A stretch of 39,930 nucleotides of DNA from Deltaproteobacteria bacterium (GCA_020444165.1 JAHLLK010000057.1:1-39930), one strand, 5' to 3'; shown: positions 32,005-39,930, numbered from the stretch's first letter. The notes: a model not told the origin generated them from the sequence alone. A program made the numbers and translations.

Positions 32005-35000
32005 ATGGCCTATGACCTGTTCGTTTCCTACGCCCGCAAAGACAACGCCAACAGCCGCATAGACGAGTTCGTGGCCCACCTGAAAGCCCGGGTCGAGGGC
32101 GTGGCTGGCCGGGAAATCCGCATTTTCTTTGATAAAAGCGAAATCCACGGCATGGAGGACTGGCGGCACCGCATCCTCCGGGGCCTGCGGGAATCCCGCC
32201 TGCTCCTGGCTTTTCTCTCGCCGGCTTATTTCGCCAGCGAGTGGTGCCAATGGGAGTTCGTCGAGTATCAGAAAGGCGAACTAGCCAGCCCCTTTTTCGG
32301 TGACGGGGTGGCTCCCATACTCTTTGTAGATGTGCCCGGGCTGGATGGCGATGGGTTCGCCAAGGAGCACGGGCCATGGCTCGCCGATTTGCGCCGCCGT
32401 AACCACTTCGACCTGCGCCCCTGGTATGCCGCCGGCGCGGCGGCCCTGGGGGAGCCCGCGGTGGCCCAGGCCATGGCCAGCCTCCAGGAGCAGTTGGGCA
32501 GCCGCCTCCGGCGGGTGAACCAGGCCGGCGCCAGCCCGGGCAACGTGCCGCGGCCCAACCCCCACTTCGTGGGCCGGCGGGCCGAGCTGCCTGGCCTGCG
32601 GGAGAGCCTGGCCCTGCGCCGGGTGGGGGTGCTGACCACGGCCCATGGCCTCGGCGGCATGGGCAAGACCACCCTGGCAGTCGCATATGCCCACGCCTTT
32701 GCCCACGAGTATGGCGGCGGCCGCTGGCTGATCCCTTGCGCGGGGCAAGATGACCTGCGCCTGGTCTTGGCCGGCCTGCACCACGCGCCGGGCCTGGCCT
32801 TCGAGTTCACCGAGGCGGAAAAACTCGACCTGGATAAGCAGTTCGCCCGGGTGCTGCGGAACCTGCAAGCCCGAGCCGCGGCTGGCGAGCCCCCCGCCTG
32901 CCTCGTCATCCTGGACAACGTGGACCAACCGGCCCTCCTGGCTCCGGCCCAGCTCGATCGCCTGCCGGCCGCGGACTGGCTCCAGGTGCTGGCCACCTCC
33001 CGCCTGGGGGAGGAGGATCTGCACGGGCTGGGGGGTGACCGGGAATTCGTGGACGTGGACAAACTGCCGCCGGACGACGCCCTGGACCTGCTCCGGTCCT
33101 TCCAGCCGGGAGAAAAATTCCAGGACGACCGGGAGGAGGAAGCCGCCCGGGACATCGTGCGCCTCCTGGACGGCTTCCCCCTGGCCGTGGAGAGCGCCGC
33201 GGTCTATCTGGGTGAGACGGCCAACCAAGGGGTTACCTGCGCCGGGTTCCTGGCGCTGCTGCGGGACCAGGGCATTACAGGCTTGGATGAGAAAGCCCGG
33301 GGTACCCAAACCGGGGTGCGGCACGTTGAAAAGCGCCTGCGGGCCACTCTGCTGCCCACCTTGGAGCTGCTCAGCCCCGTCGAGCGCTGTGTGCTGGATT
33401 ACGCCGCCCTCCTGCCCCCGGACGCCGTGGCCCTCCCCTGGCTGCGCAGCCTGGTGGTCCGGGAGCATCCCGAGCTGAACCAGGAGGTGAAACCCGGCTG
33501 CGCCGACCCCTGGCTGAGCGCGCTCCGCCGGCTGTTCAGCCTGCGGCTCTTGCAGCTCATGGAAATTGCCGAGGGAGAGAAGGCCCCGCGCCTGGCCCGC
33601 CAGCATCGCCTGATCCAGGACCTTTTGCGCCGGGAGATGGCGAGAGAAGTAGTCCTAGGTCGCTATGCAGCCGTAACCGAAGTAGTCGCGGATCGTGTGA
33701 AAGCATTAAGGGAAGAGACGAGGTGGGTGCAAGCACGCTGGGAGCTTAGGCCCCTGGAGGCCTTGGCCCGGGCAGATGATGAACAGGGACACGAGGGAGC
33801 AGCCTGGCTACTGAATGAAGTGGGTTATCACTATTACATTATGGCCGACTGGCCCACCGCCGAACCTCTCTTTCGCCGGGCCCTTGCCCTAGATGAGGCT
33901 AGTAAGGGTCCGAACCATCCTCATGTGGCCACCATGTGCAGCAATCTGGCTAAGCTTCTACAAGCCACTAACCGCCTTGCCGAGGCCGAGCATTTGCATC
34001 GCCGTGCCTTGGCCATAGACGAGGCCCGTTATGGTTCGGAGCATCCCGATGTTGCCCGGGACTGTAACAATCTGGCCGAGCTGCAACGCGTCACCAATCG
34101 CTATGCCGAAGCCGAACCCCTGTATCGTCGCGCCCTAGCCATAGACCAGGCCACCTATGGGCCGGAGCATCCCGAGGTGGCCACCTCATGCAACAATCTA
34201 GCTCTGCTGTTGTTCGCAACTAATCGCCTGGACGAGTCCGAACAGCTATTTCGCCATGCTTTGTCTATAGACGAGGCTCACTATGGGCCGGACCATCCCG
34301 ATGTAGCTCGTGATGCCAACAATTTGGCGCTACTACTGCAGGCCACCAGCCGCCATGCCGAAGCCGAGCAGCTATTTCGCCGTGTTTTGACCATTTTGAA
34401 GGCCAGCTATGGGCCGAAGCATCCCAAAACGGCCACCGCTTGCAACAACCTAGCCATGCTGCTGCAGGCCACCAACCGTCTGGGTGAGGCCGAGCAGCTA
34501 TTTCGCCGTGCGTTGGACATAGACGAGGCCAGTTACGGGCCGAAGCATCCCGACGTGGCCCGGGACTGCAATAATTTGGCCGAGTTGTTGCGCCTATCCA
34601 ACCGTCTGGGCGAGGCCGAGCCGCTCTATCGCCGCGCTTTGGCCATTTGGGAGACAAGCTACGGTCCGGAGCATCCAAACGTCGCAACCGCATGCAACAA
34701 TCTGGCCGGGCTGCTCTCTGCCACCAACCGCCTGGCCGAGGCCGAGCCGCCTTACCGCCGCGCCTTGGCCATAGACGAGGCCAGCTACGGACCGGACCAT
34801 CCCGCGGTGGCCACCGACTGCAACAACCTGGCCGAGTTGCTGCGCGCCACCAACCGCCTGGCCGAGGCCGAGCCGCTCTATCGCCGCGCCCTGGCCATAG
34901 ACGAGGCCAGTTATGGGCCGGATCATCCCGACGTGGCCACCGACTGCAATAACCTGGCCGTGCTCCTGGAAGACACCAACCGCCTGGCCGAAGCCGAGCC

Positions 35001-35166
35001 GCTTTACCGCCGCGCCCTGGCCATTTTTGAGGCTAGCTACGGGCCGGAGCATCCGAACGTTATAACTGTTTGCAACAACCTGGCCACTCTTCTTCGCGCT
35101 ACCAACCGCCACGCCGAAGCCGAGCAGCTCTTGCAGCGCTACTCGCCCGAAAGCAGCCGTAGCTGA
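32005..35166 (+). CDS. TIR-NB-ARC-TPR protein (bacterial STAND, NLR-like)
   Basis: A 1053-residue cytoplasmic protein. The TIR domain is about residues 2-140: YDLFVSYARKDN, IRIFFDKSEIHGMEDWRHRI, then ASEWCQWEF, whose Glu84 is the candidate NADase catalytic residue. An NB-ARC ATPase follows at about 185-580: P-loop GLGGMGKTT (215-223, Lys221), Walker B LVILDNVDQ (Asp304), LATSRLGEEDL and GFPLAVESAAVYL (GLPLA-like). From residue 619 there are ten 42-residue TPRs with the kinesin-light-chain pattern (YGPEHPxVATxCNNLAxLL). ATG 32005 is chosen, with GGGGAG eight bases upstream. The last codon overlaps the next start (TGATG). Family knowledge: STAND proteins detect invaders through the repeat domain and activate the effector domain. 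Confidence 0.93.
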   Translation: MAYDLFVSYARKDNANSRIDEFVAHLKARVEGVAGREIRIFFDKSEIHGMEDWRHRILRGLRESRLLLAFLSPAYFASEWCQWEFVEYQKGELASPFFGDGVAPILFVDVPGLDGDGFAKEHGPWLADLRRRNHFDLRPWYAAGAAALGEPAVAQAMASLQEQLGSRLRRVNQAGASPGNVPRPNPHFVGRRAELPGLRESLALRRVGVLTTAHGLGGMGKTTLAVAYAHAFAHEYGGGRWLIPCAGQDDLRLVLAGLHHAPGLAFEFTEAEKLDLDKQFARVLRNLQARAAAGEPPACLVILDNVDQPALLAPAQLDRLPAADWLQVLATSRLGEEDLHGLGGDREFVDVDKLPPDDALDLLRSFQPGEKFQDDREEEAARDIVRLLDGFPLAVESAAVYLGETANQGVTCAGFLALLRDQGITGLDEKARGTQTGVRHVEKRLRATLLPTLELLSPVERCVLDYAALLPPDAVALPWLRSLVVREHPELNQEVKPGCADPWLSALRRLFSLRLLQLMEIAEGEKAPRLARQHRLIQDLLRREMAREVVLGRYAAVTEVVADRVKALREETRWVQARWELRPLEALARADDEQGHEGAAWLLNEVGYHYYIMADWPTAEPLFRRALALDEASKGPNHPHVATMCSNLAKLLQATNRLAEAEHLHRRALAIDEARYGSEHPDVARDCNNLAELQRVTNRYAEAEPLYRRALAIDQATYGPEHPEVATSCNNLALLLFATNRLDESEQLFRHALSIDEAHYGPDHPDVARDANNLALLLQATSRHAEAEQLFRRVLTILKASYGPKHPKTATACNNLAMLLQATNRLGEAEQLFRRALDIDEASYGPKHPDVARDCNNLAELLRLSNRLGEAEPLYRRALAIWETSYGPEHPNVATACNNLAGLLSATNRLAEAEPPYRRALAIDEASYGPDHPAVATDCNNLAELLRATNRLAEAEPLYRRALAIDEASYGPDHPDVATDCNNLAVLLEDTNRLAEAEPLYRRALAIFEASYGPEHPNVITVCNNLATLLRATNRHAEAEQLLQRYSPESSRS
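33859..35118 (+). repeat. Ten tandem 126-bp coding repeats (TPR array)
   Basis: The TPR part of the TIR-NB-ARC gene consists of exactly ten in-phase 126-base units, each encoding A-E-x-L-x-R-R-A-L-x-I-D-E-A-x-Y-G-P-x-H-P and N-N-L-A-x-L-L-x-x-T-N-R. Units 8 and 9 are the most alike. A partial eleventh unit closes the protein. Arrays like this can change copy number by recombination. Confidence 0.9.
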
Positions 35167-36866
35167 TGGCGGAACCCGCCCAGCCAGCGCCCCCTGCCCT
35201 CCCCCCAGGCTCGCCCCTGCCCCCTCCTTCCTGCCTCATCCCCCTGGCCGTGGCGGTCACCGGCCACCGCGATCTGGCGCCCGCGGACGAGGACCAGGTG
35301 CGAGATTTGGTGCGGGAGGGGCTGGCGGCTCTCCGGGCGGAGCAGCCCGCCACCCCTCTGGTGGCCCTCTCCGGCCTGGCCGAGGGCGCGGACATGGTCT
35401 TTGCCGAGGCGGCCCTGGCGGCCGGGGCGGAGTTGGTGGCCGTGTTGCCGGCCCGGCCGGAGGTGTTCGCCCGGGACTTCGACCACCCGGCCCATGCCGA
35501 GCGGCAGCCCGCGGCGCTGCGGGAGCGCTTCTCCCGGCTGCTCTCGCGTTGCAGCCAGGTGGTGGTGGTGGCCGAGAACCTGCCGGCCACCGATCCCCGC
35601 CGCTACGCCCGGGTGGGAGCCTATCTGTTGCGCCACGCCCACCTGCTTTTGGCCCTGTGGGATGGCCGGGAATCCGACCAGGAGGGCGGCACCGCCCAAG
35701 TGGCGCACCTGGCCCGGACGGGGGCGCCTTCCGCTGATCCGCCCTCCCCCTGCCGCGCCCTGGACGCGCCCGCGCCCATCCCGGTGCACCACCTGCGCAC
35801 CCCCCGGCGGGGCGAGAGGTTGGCGGGGAGCTTCACTTGGCAGATTCTCCAGGCCGGCGCGCCCGCGGACACCCTGGCCGACCTGCACGCCTTCAACCAG
35901 AGCGCCCGCGAGTTTGCGGGCCGCAACCAGGCGGCCGTGGACCAAGCCTTGGCCGACCTCAACCTGCCGGACCACGAACTGACCTTCGCCGAACAACGCA
36001 TCCAGCAGGTTTACGGCGTGGCCGACGCCATGGCCGGAGCATTGCAACGCCGGAACCTCCGCCACCTGGGGATCATCCACGGCGTCAGCCTGGTCATGCT
36101 GGCCGCCTTTGCCATCCACTCCACCATCGTGGCCAACCTTTATCTTTACCTGCTCTATTTCCTGGCCTTCAGCCTGGGCCTGTTCTGGTACGGCCGGGGC
36201 AGGAAGCAGCGGGTTTACCCCCGTTTCGTGGATTACCGCGGCCTGGCCGAGGGCCTCAGGGTGCAGCTCTTTTTCCGCTTGGCCGGGGCGCCCGCCCGGG
36301 TTGCTGACCTGTACTTGCGCAAGCAGCAGAGCGAACTGGCCTGGCTGCGCCAGGCCCTGCGGGTGCTGGATATTGGCCCCCCGCGGCTGGAGCCCCGGCC
36401 GGAACTGGTGCGGGCATCCTGGATAGAGGCTCAGGCCGGCTACTATGCGAACGCCCAAAAGCGCGACGCCAAGGCGCTGGCCCTTTTCAAGCGCATCTCC
36501 TTTGCTGGGTTCGGGACGGGCTTGCTGGTCGGCGCGGCAGGGCTTTTGCTGGAAGGGGCCAAACCGGCCCTGCACGATTCCGACCTGCTGCACTGGCTGT
36601 TCCTGTTCACCGGGCTTCTCCCGGGCGCCGGCGCCCTGGCCAGCAGCTACGCCCAGCGCCGCGGCCTGGCCCAACACGTGCGGGAATACGCCCAGATGGG
36701 GGAGATATTCCGCCGGGCCGCGCGACAGGTCAGCGCGGGCGACCTGACCCAAGACCCCGGAGCCTTCCGGGAGCTGGTCCTGGAGCTGGGCCGGGAAGCC
36801 CTGGCCGAGCACGCCCAATGGGTGGTGCAACACCGCGAGCTGCCGCCCAACCTGCCCGGCAGTTAG
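35166..36866 (+). CDS. SLOG-domain protein with four membrane spans (SLATT-like effector)
   Basis: A 566-residue protein. After a proline-rich start, residues about 28-175 form a Rossmann-like SLOG/LOG domain: VAVTGHRDLAPAD, then VALSGLAEGADMVFAEAAL with the G-x-A-x-G-A-D nucleotide-binding signature, and LLALWDG. Two 2-TM units follow, near residues 302-345 and 445-495. Each is next to a conserved SLATT-like element (VDYRGLAEGLRVQLFF, YYANAQKRDAKALALFKRI). SLATT domains are predicted pore-forming effectors tied to nucleotide signalling. The start ATG 35166 overlaps the TIR gene stop by one base without a strong Shine-Dalgarno, so the pair is translationally coupled. I infer that it senses the product of the TIR domain. 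Confidence 0.8.
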   Translation: MAEPAQPAPPALPPGSPLPPPSCLIPLAVAVTGHRDLAPADEDQVRDLVREGLAALRAEQPATPLVALSGLAEGADMVFAEAALAAGAELVAVLPARPEVFARDFDHPAHAERQPAALRERFSRLLSRCSQVVVVAENLPATDPRRYARVGAYLLRHAHLLLALWDGRESDQEGGTAQVAHLARTGAPSADPPSPCRALDAPAPIPVHHLRTPRRGERLAGSFTWQILQAGAPADTLADLHAFNQSAREFAGRNQAAVDQALADLNLPDHELTFAEQRIQQVYGVADAMAGALQRRNLRHLGIIHGVSLVMLAAFAIHSTIVANLYLYLLYFLAFSLGLFWYGRGRKQRVYPRFVDYRGLAEGLRVQLFFRLAGAPARVADLYLRKQQSELAWLRQALRVLDIGPPRLEPRPELVRASWIEAQAGYYANAQKRDAKALALFKRISFAGFGTGLLVGAAGLLLEGAKPALHDSDLLHWLFLFTGLLPGAGALASSYAQRRGLAQHVREYAQMGEIFRRAARQVSAGDLTQDPGAFRELVLELGREALAEHAQWVVQHRELPPNLPGS

Positions 36867-36964
36867 CCCGGCCGCGAGTTCCCGGCCGCCTTGCCCGTGG
36901 AGGCAGGTGTGGGGCCAGCATCGGAAGAAAGCTCGGCCGGCGGGCAATCTCCAAGCAGAAAAGA

Positions 36965-36997
36965 CCAAGCCCCGTGGGCAGGACCCACGGGGCTTGG
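36965..36997. terminator. Perfect 14-bp hairpin after the SLOG gene
   Basis: CCAAGCCCCGTGGG (36965-36978) and its exact complement (36984-36997) enclose a five-base loop. It lies about 100 bases after the SLOG gene stop and 135 bases before the convergent primase-helicase stop. No T-run follows on either strand, so the termination mechanism is uncertain. Confidence 0.6.
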
Positions 36998-37132
36998 CGC
37001 TAACTGGCAGCCGCTTGTTATCACGGCGTTGTGTGCTTGGCTCCCGGATGTGAACCGTATATGTAATCATGCTTGTGGTTTGACAAAGGTTAATCCAGGA
37101 GTATGGAAAGAGCAAAGTATTTTTGTGAATAT

Positions 37133-39538
37133 CTACAGCAACTTTATGCTCAATGGTTGGGTGGAGCGGATTTTATACCCCATCGCTTTGTAGCCGTTCT
37201 GGCGCTTGTTCCACATTCTGGCGAGTTGAGGTTGATCAGTTTCGGCGTAATCGTATATCCGCACATCCTGCTTGTGGGCGTGCTCGCGGTGAAGGCGGCC
37301 TGCGTATTGCTGTAATGTCCCTTTCCAGGAAATAGGCATAGCAAGCACCATGGTGTCAAGCGGTGGATGGTCGAAGCCCTCACCGATCAGGCGGCCGGTA
37401 GCGAGGAGCACCCTGGGCGCCGACTCATCCAACGCATCCAGTTCTGCGAAAACTGTTGTTCGTTGTTTCTTCGACAAGCGTCCATGAAGGACATAGCAAT
37501 GCGCGACATCGTCCCCTAGCACTTCCCGCAACAGCGGCAGATGATCTGTCCGCTCTGTAAGCACCAGCACCTTTCGACCTTCCCTGTAAGCCGTCAGCAC
37601 ATCCTCTGCGATACGCCGGTTGCGGGTCGCATCGTTGGCGAGGATGCGGAACACATCCTGAATCGGCGAATCCGACGGAATCTCGGGCGCAGGTAGCACC
37701 TTCGGCCAGACCTCCAGTTGCGCCGGAGCGGTTTCCGGTCTGGAGGCACTTTGACGGATCGGCCCGCACTGCATGAAAATGATTGGCTGATGGCCGTCGC
37801 GGCGGATCGGTGTGGCGGTCAAACCTACCACAAATTTCGCTTTGGCCTGCTTGAGGATAGCCTCGAAGGAAAAGGCTGACAAGTGATGGCATTCGTCAAT
37901 GATGATCTGCCCGTATTGGTCGAGCAGTTCCCCCAAGTCTTCCCGTCGTGACATTGATTGCATAACGGCAATATCAATCTTGCCGGACGGCTTCTTCTTG
38001 CCGCCGCCGATGACGCCAAGCCCACCTTTGGGGATTTCCAGGAACCCGGTCAATCGCTCCTTCCATTGGCGCAGCAGTTCGGTACGGTGCACCAGCACCA
38101 ATGTGCTCACCTTGCGTCGTGCAATCAGGGCGGCTGCGGTAACGGTCTTGCCGAAGGCCGTCGGGGCACAGAGAACACCGATCTCGTGTTTGAGCATCTC
38201 CCGCACAGCTGCTTTCTGGTCCTTCCGCAAGGTGCCAGTGAATTTGGTAATGACTCTCCGTCCCGCCAAGCGCTCGTCCTGTAGCTCCGGCCGGATGTCG
38301 TTCTCCTGCAAGAAGTCGAGTGCCGCTTCGAGGCAGCCACGGGGCAGACCGATATGCTGCGGATAGTTCTCTGCGCAACCGATGATGCGCGGCTTGTTCC
38401 ACACCGGCAGGCGCATAGCTTGAGCCTTGTAAAACTCCGGATTCTGGAAAGCGGCGAGCCGGATCAGGCGGTTAGCCAATGGCTGCGGCAGGTCGGACTT
38501 GGCAATGAATATCTGATTGGCCAGCACCAGGGACAAGGATTCCGGCAGTGGACCGGCAATCCGGGTGGGTACAAATGCTGGTCGCTGCCATGGCTTGCCA
38601 TCCTCTTCCTCGATGGCAAAGGACACATCCAGGGGATGACGGCCACCGCTGGCCCGCAGAGTGACATTTTCCAGGTCCCGGTAGGAGATGGAACGGATGG
38701 ACGCCAGAAAGGCCCACTGGTCAGGGTAGGGCTTGAGGTGTTCATCGACGAACACACTGCGTCCCAGGCTCCTCGATTGCTTCTGCAAAGGCAGCGCAAT
38801 CAGATTCCCGAAGCCGCCTTTGGGCATGGTGTCCTGGTTGGGAAACAGGCGGTCATAGCTGGACAGGGACAGTTGTTGGGTATGGTCACAGGTATGACTG
38901 ATCAGCGCGGCCCCGAGTTGCCGGGCCTCGCGGGCTGGGACCGGTTCGGTGAAAAAGATCCAGGCATGAGCGCCGTTGCCGGAGCGGGAAACCTCCAGCG
39001 CCATCGGAATGCCCAGTTCCCGGCAGGATTGCATGAAAGCCTTGGCATCCTCCCGCCAGTCGGCCTCATCGAAGTCAGCCGCGAGAAAATAGCAGCTGTC
39101 ATCGCTCAGGAGCGGGTAGACGCCAATGGTCTGCTTCCCGGCCAAACGGTCGTAGATCACCTGGTCGGTGACTGGAAGCAAAAGACGCTGGTCACAGTTA
39201 CCACATTTGACTTGAGGCTTTTTGCAGAGACGAGGCTTCCACTCATTGCCGCAGGCTGGTGAATAGCCAGATGTGCCCTTGGCGGATTCCCACCGTTGGG
39301 GGTAGACATCCTCACGCCCACGGAACAAACGGCGGAATAAGGCGATCTTGTGGTCAGTGGTGAAATGGTTTTGGGCTGGTGCGGATTCCGTTGGGACGGA
39401 AAGATTTGCGGGCGCTGTCGGCTCCTCCCATGCGATACCGTGACGGGTCAGCAGGTCTTTAAGGCGGGTGTTCTCCTCGCGAAGCTGCCGCAGTTCATCT
39501 TGTTCGTTTCGCCCTTGGTCACTTTTTGGCAAATCCAT
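37133..39538 (-). CDS. TOTE-type archaeo-eukaryotic primase fused to SF2 helicase
   Basis: An 801-residue protein. A coiled coil (ELRQLREENTRLKDLL) is followed by an AEP primase of the TOTE conflict-system type. Its Zn-binding Cys cluster includes CGNC, its catalytic Asp pair is in AADFDEADW, and SRSGNGAHAWIFF carries the conserved His. An SF2 helicase follows: APTAFGKT (Walker A), LVLVHRTELLRQW, IIDECHH (DECH), VGLTATPIRRDG and QYAGRLHR (motif VI). It has no C-terminal PLD-type nuclease such as some relatives carry. The start at 39538 has GGAG just upstream. GC content is lower than in the left half of the window. Family role: a predicted nucleic-acid-directed conflict or defence system; the target is unknown. 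Confidence 0.9.
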   Translation of the reverse strand: MDLPKSDQGRNEQDELRQLREENTRLKDLLTRHGIAWEEPTAPANLSVPTESAPAQNHFTTDHKIALFRRLFRGREDVYPQRWESAKGTSGYSPACGNEWKPRLCKKPQVKCGNCDQRLLLPVTDQVIYDRLAGKQTIGVYPLLSDDSCYFLAADFDEADWREDAKAFMQSCRELGIPMALEVSRSGNGAHAWIFFTEPVPAREARQLGAALISHTCDHTQQLSLSSYDRLFPNQDTMPKGGFGNLIALPLQKQSRSLGRSVFVDEHLKPYPDQWAFLASIRSISYRDLENVTLRASGGRHPLDVSFAIEEEDGKPWQRPAFVPTRIAGPLPESLSLVLANQIFIAKSDLPQPLANRLIRLAAFQNPEFYKAQAMRLPVWNKPRIIGCAENYPQHIGLPRGCLEAALDFLQENDIRPELQDERLAGRRVITKFTGTLRKDQKAAVREMLKHEIGVLCAPTAFGKTVTAAALIARRKVSTLVLVHRTELLRQWKERLTGFLEIPKGGLGVIGGGKKKPSGKIDIAVMQSMSRREDLGELLDQYGQIIIDECHHLSAFSFEAILKQAKAKFVVGLTATPIRRDGHQPIIFMQCGPIRQSASRPETAPAQLEVWPKVLPAPEIPSDSPIQDVFRILANDATRNRRIAEDVLTAYREGRKVLVLTERTDHLPLLREVLGDDVAHCYVLHGRLSKKQRTTVFAELDALDESAPRVLLATGRLIGEGFDHPPLDTMVLAMPISWKGTLQQYAGRLHREHAHKQDVRIYDYAETDQPQLARMWNKRQNGYKAMGYKIRSTQPLSIKLL

Positions 39539-39565
39539 ACTCCGCCAACGGTAAACATCCCATCA

Positions 39566-39838
39566 TTAGAATATATCCCGCAATTTTCCTGCCGCCTCGG
39601 CGGGTTCGTGAGGCAACGCTACGAAAAGTACTTTTTTCCCATCCGCCAAGCTCCATGGACTATGAGATTCGGCAAATGATACAGCTGGCGTTGACGGATC
39701 ATGAGGGTATGCGAGCACGCCCAATGTCGATGTGGTGGTGCTTGGAGAATATCGTTCTAAGTAGGCAGCTATCTGGTAAAGGTCTTCGCGTTGTATCCCC
39801 TGTGGCGCATTGCCCGTAGGGTGAATTGATTTGTGAGC
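39566..39838 (-). pseudogene. C-terminal remnant of a McrC/Cas4-like PD-(D/E)XK nuclease
   Basis: A 90-codon minus-strand open segment lacks a start codon and lies between a TAG at 39841-39839 and its own TAA at 39568-39566. It reads GNAPQGIQREDLYQIAAYLE, then RYSPSTTTSTLGVLAYPHD and SPWSLADGKKVLFVALPHEP. The DLYQIAAYLERY...LGVLAYP pattern is the one that closes the nuclease core of McrC (McrBC restriction) and related Cas4-like proteins. No catalytic Asp/Glu core or upstream portion was found in the remaining window. It lies directly upstream of the TOTE gene, so the TOTE gene may have replaced or interrupted a restriction locus. Confidence 0.65.
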
Positions 39839-39871
39839 CTATCCGCATGGAACATGGCAACCGGGAGAATG

Positions 39872-39905
39872 TTATGCTATACTAGAGAATAGCATAATAT
39901 TCTCT
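39872..39905 (+). promoter_or_regulatory. Extended -10 promoter inside two overlapping palindromes
   Basis: TTATGCTAT (39872-39880) pairs with ATAGCATAA (39889-39897), and AGAGAATA (39884-39891) pairs with TATTCTCT (39898-39905). The two perfect inverted repeats interlock. TGCTATACT (39875-39883) is an extended -10. Such arrangements are typical operators of self-repressing small regulators, including antitoxins. Confidence 0.7.
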
Positions 39906-39917
39906 TGGAGGTCTGCC

Positions 39918-39930
39918 ATGGCCAAGCAAT
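39918..39930 (+). CDS. Start of a further gene, cut by the window end
   Basis: ATG 39918 has GGAGG (39907-39911) six bases upstream and the palindromic promoter just before that. Only MAKQ is visible. A small autoregulated DNA-binding protein such as an antitoxin is my guess from the promoter. Confidence 0.6.

Noticed and set aside
33859..35118. CRISPR-like or satellite repeat array
   Set aside because: The 126-base periodicity is fully explained by in-frame TPR units of a protein gene; there are no spacers.
37103..37315. 70-codon plus-strand frame with AGGAG just before its ATG
   Set aside because: It lies mostly antisense to the conserved C-terminal part of the primase-helicase and has no recognisable sequence. 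The ribosome site alone is not enough.

Overview
The window reads as chromosome of a GC-rich, probably anaerobic, deltaproteobacterium-like organism (Desulfobacterota is my guess). The basis is a rubredoxin, rubrerythrin and PerR/Fur oxidative-stress set, a sigma-54 regulator, a redox-looking soluble histidine kinase, and a gene that makes sense only if the host inserts selenocysteine. No rRNA, tRNA or CRISPR array was seen. The last third is visibly lower in GC and looks imported.

Layout. 0-5 kb: rubredoxin, rubrerythrin, a small winged-helix protein and a PerR/Fur regulator, all on the minus strand; then queC, a hypothetical protein, a HAD phosphatase and a DUF1289 protein. 5-9.5 kb: a sigma-54 response regulator whose receiver has lost its phospho-acceptor Asp, and a large chemoreceptor. 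9.6-9.8 kb: a 248-bp structured repeat that recurs in direct orientation at 30.2 kb, with a diverged inverted relative at the window start. 10.4-25 kb: a compact siphovirus-like morphogenesis and lysis module (capsid, glycosyltransferase, tail tube, 1646-aa tape measure, tail tip, discoidin-like and fibre proteins, lytic transglycosylase, small membrane proteins, lipoprotein). It has no terminase, portal, protease, integrase or replication genes in view. 25.5-30 kb: a histidine kinase, a MerB-like gene interrupted by two in-frame TGA codons, a MerR-family regulator and an acyl-CoA dehydrogenase. 30.8-39.9 kb: an acyltransferase followed by a defence island. The island holds a TIR-NB-ARC-TPR protein translationally coupled to a SLOG-2TM (SLATT-like) membrane protein, a TOTE-type primase-helicase, the C-terminal remnant of a McrC/Cas4-like nuclease, and the palindromic promoter and first codons of a further gene.

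Two observations stand out. (1) At 26856-27614 an organomercurial-lyase (MerB) homologue reads through two in-frame TGA codons. These fall exactly where MerB has its catalytic cysteines (Cys96 and Cys159), and each is followed at the correct distance by a perfect 7-bp hairpin with a short G-containing loop, as in bacterial SECIS elements. I interpret it as a double-selenocysteine MerB-family protein rather than a pseudogene. (2) At 32005-36866 a TIR-STAND protein and a SLOG-2TM protein form a two-gene unit. This suggests a Thoeris-like logic: a TIR-made nucleotide signal sensed by a SLOG domain that opens or assembles a membrane effector, with NB-ARC/TPR as the trigger module. Both are inferences from sequence reading alone.
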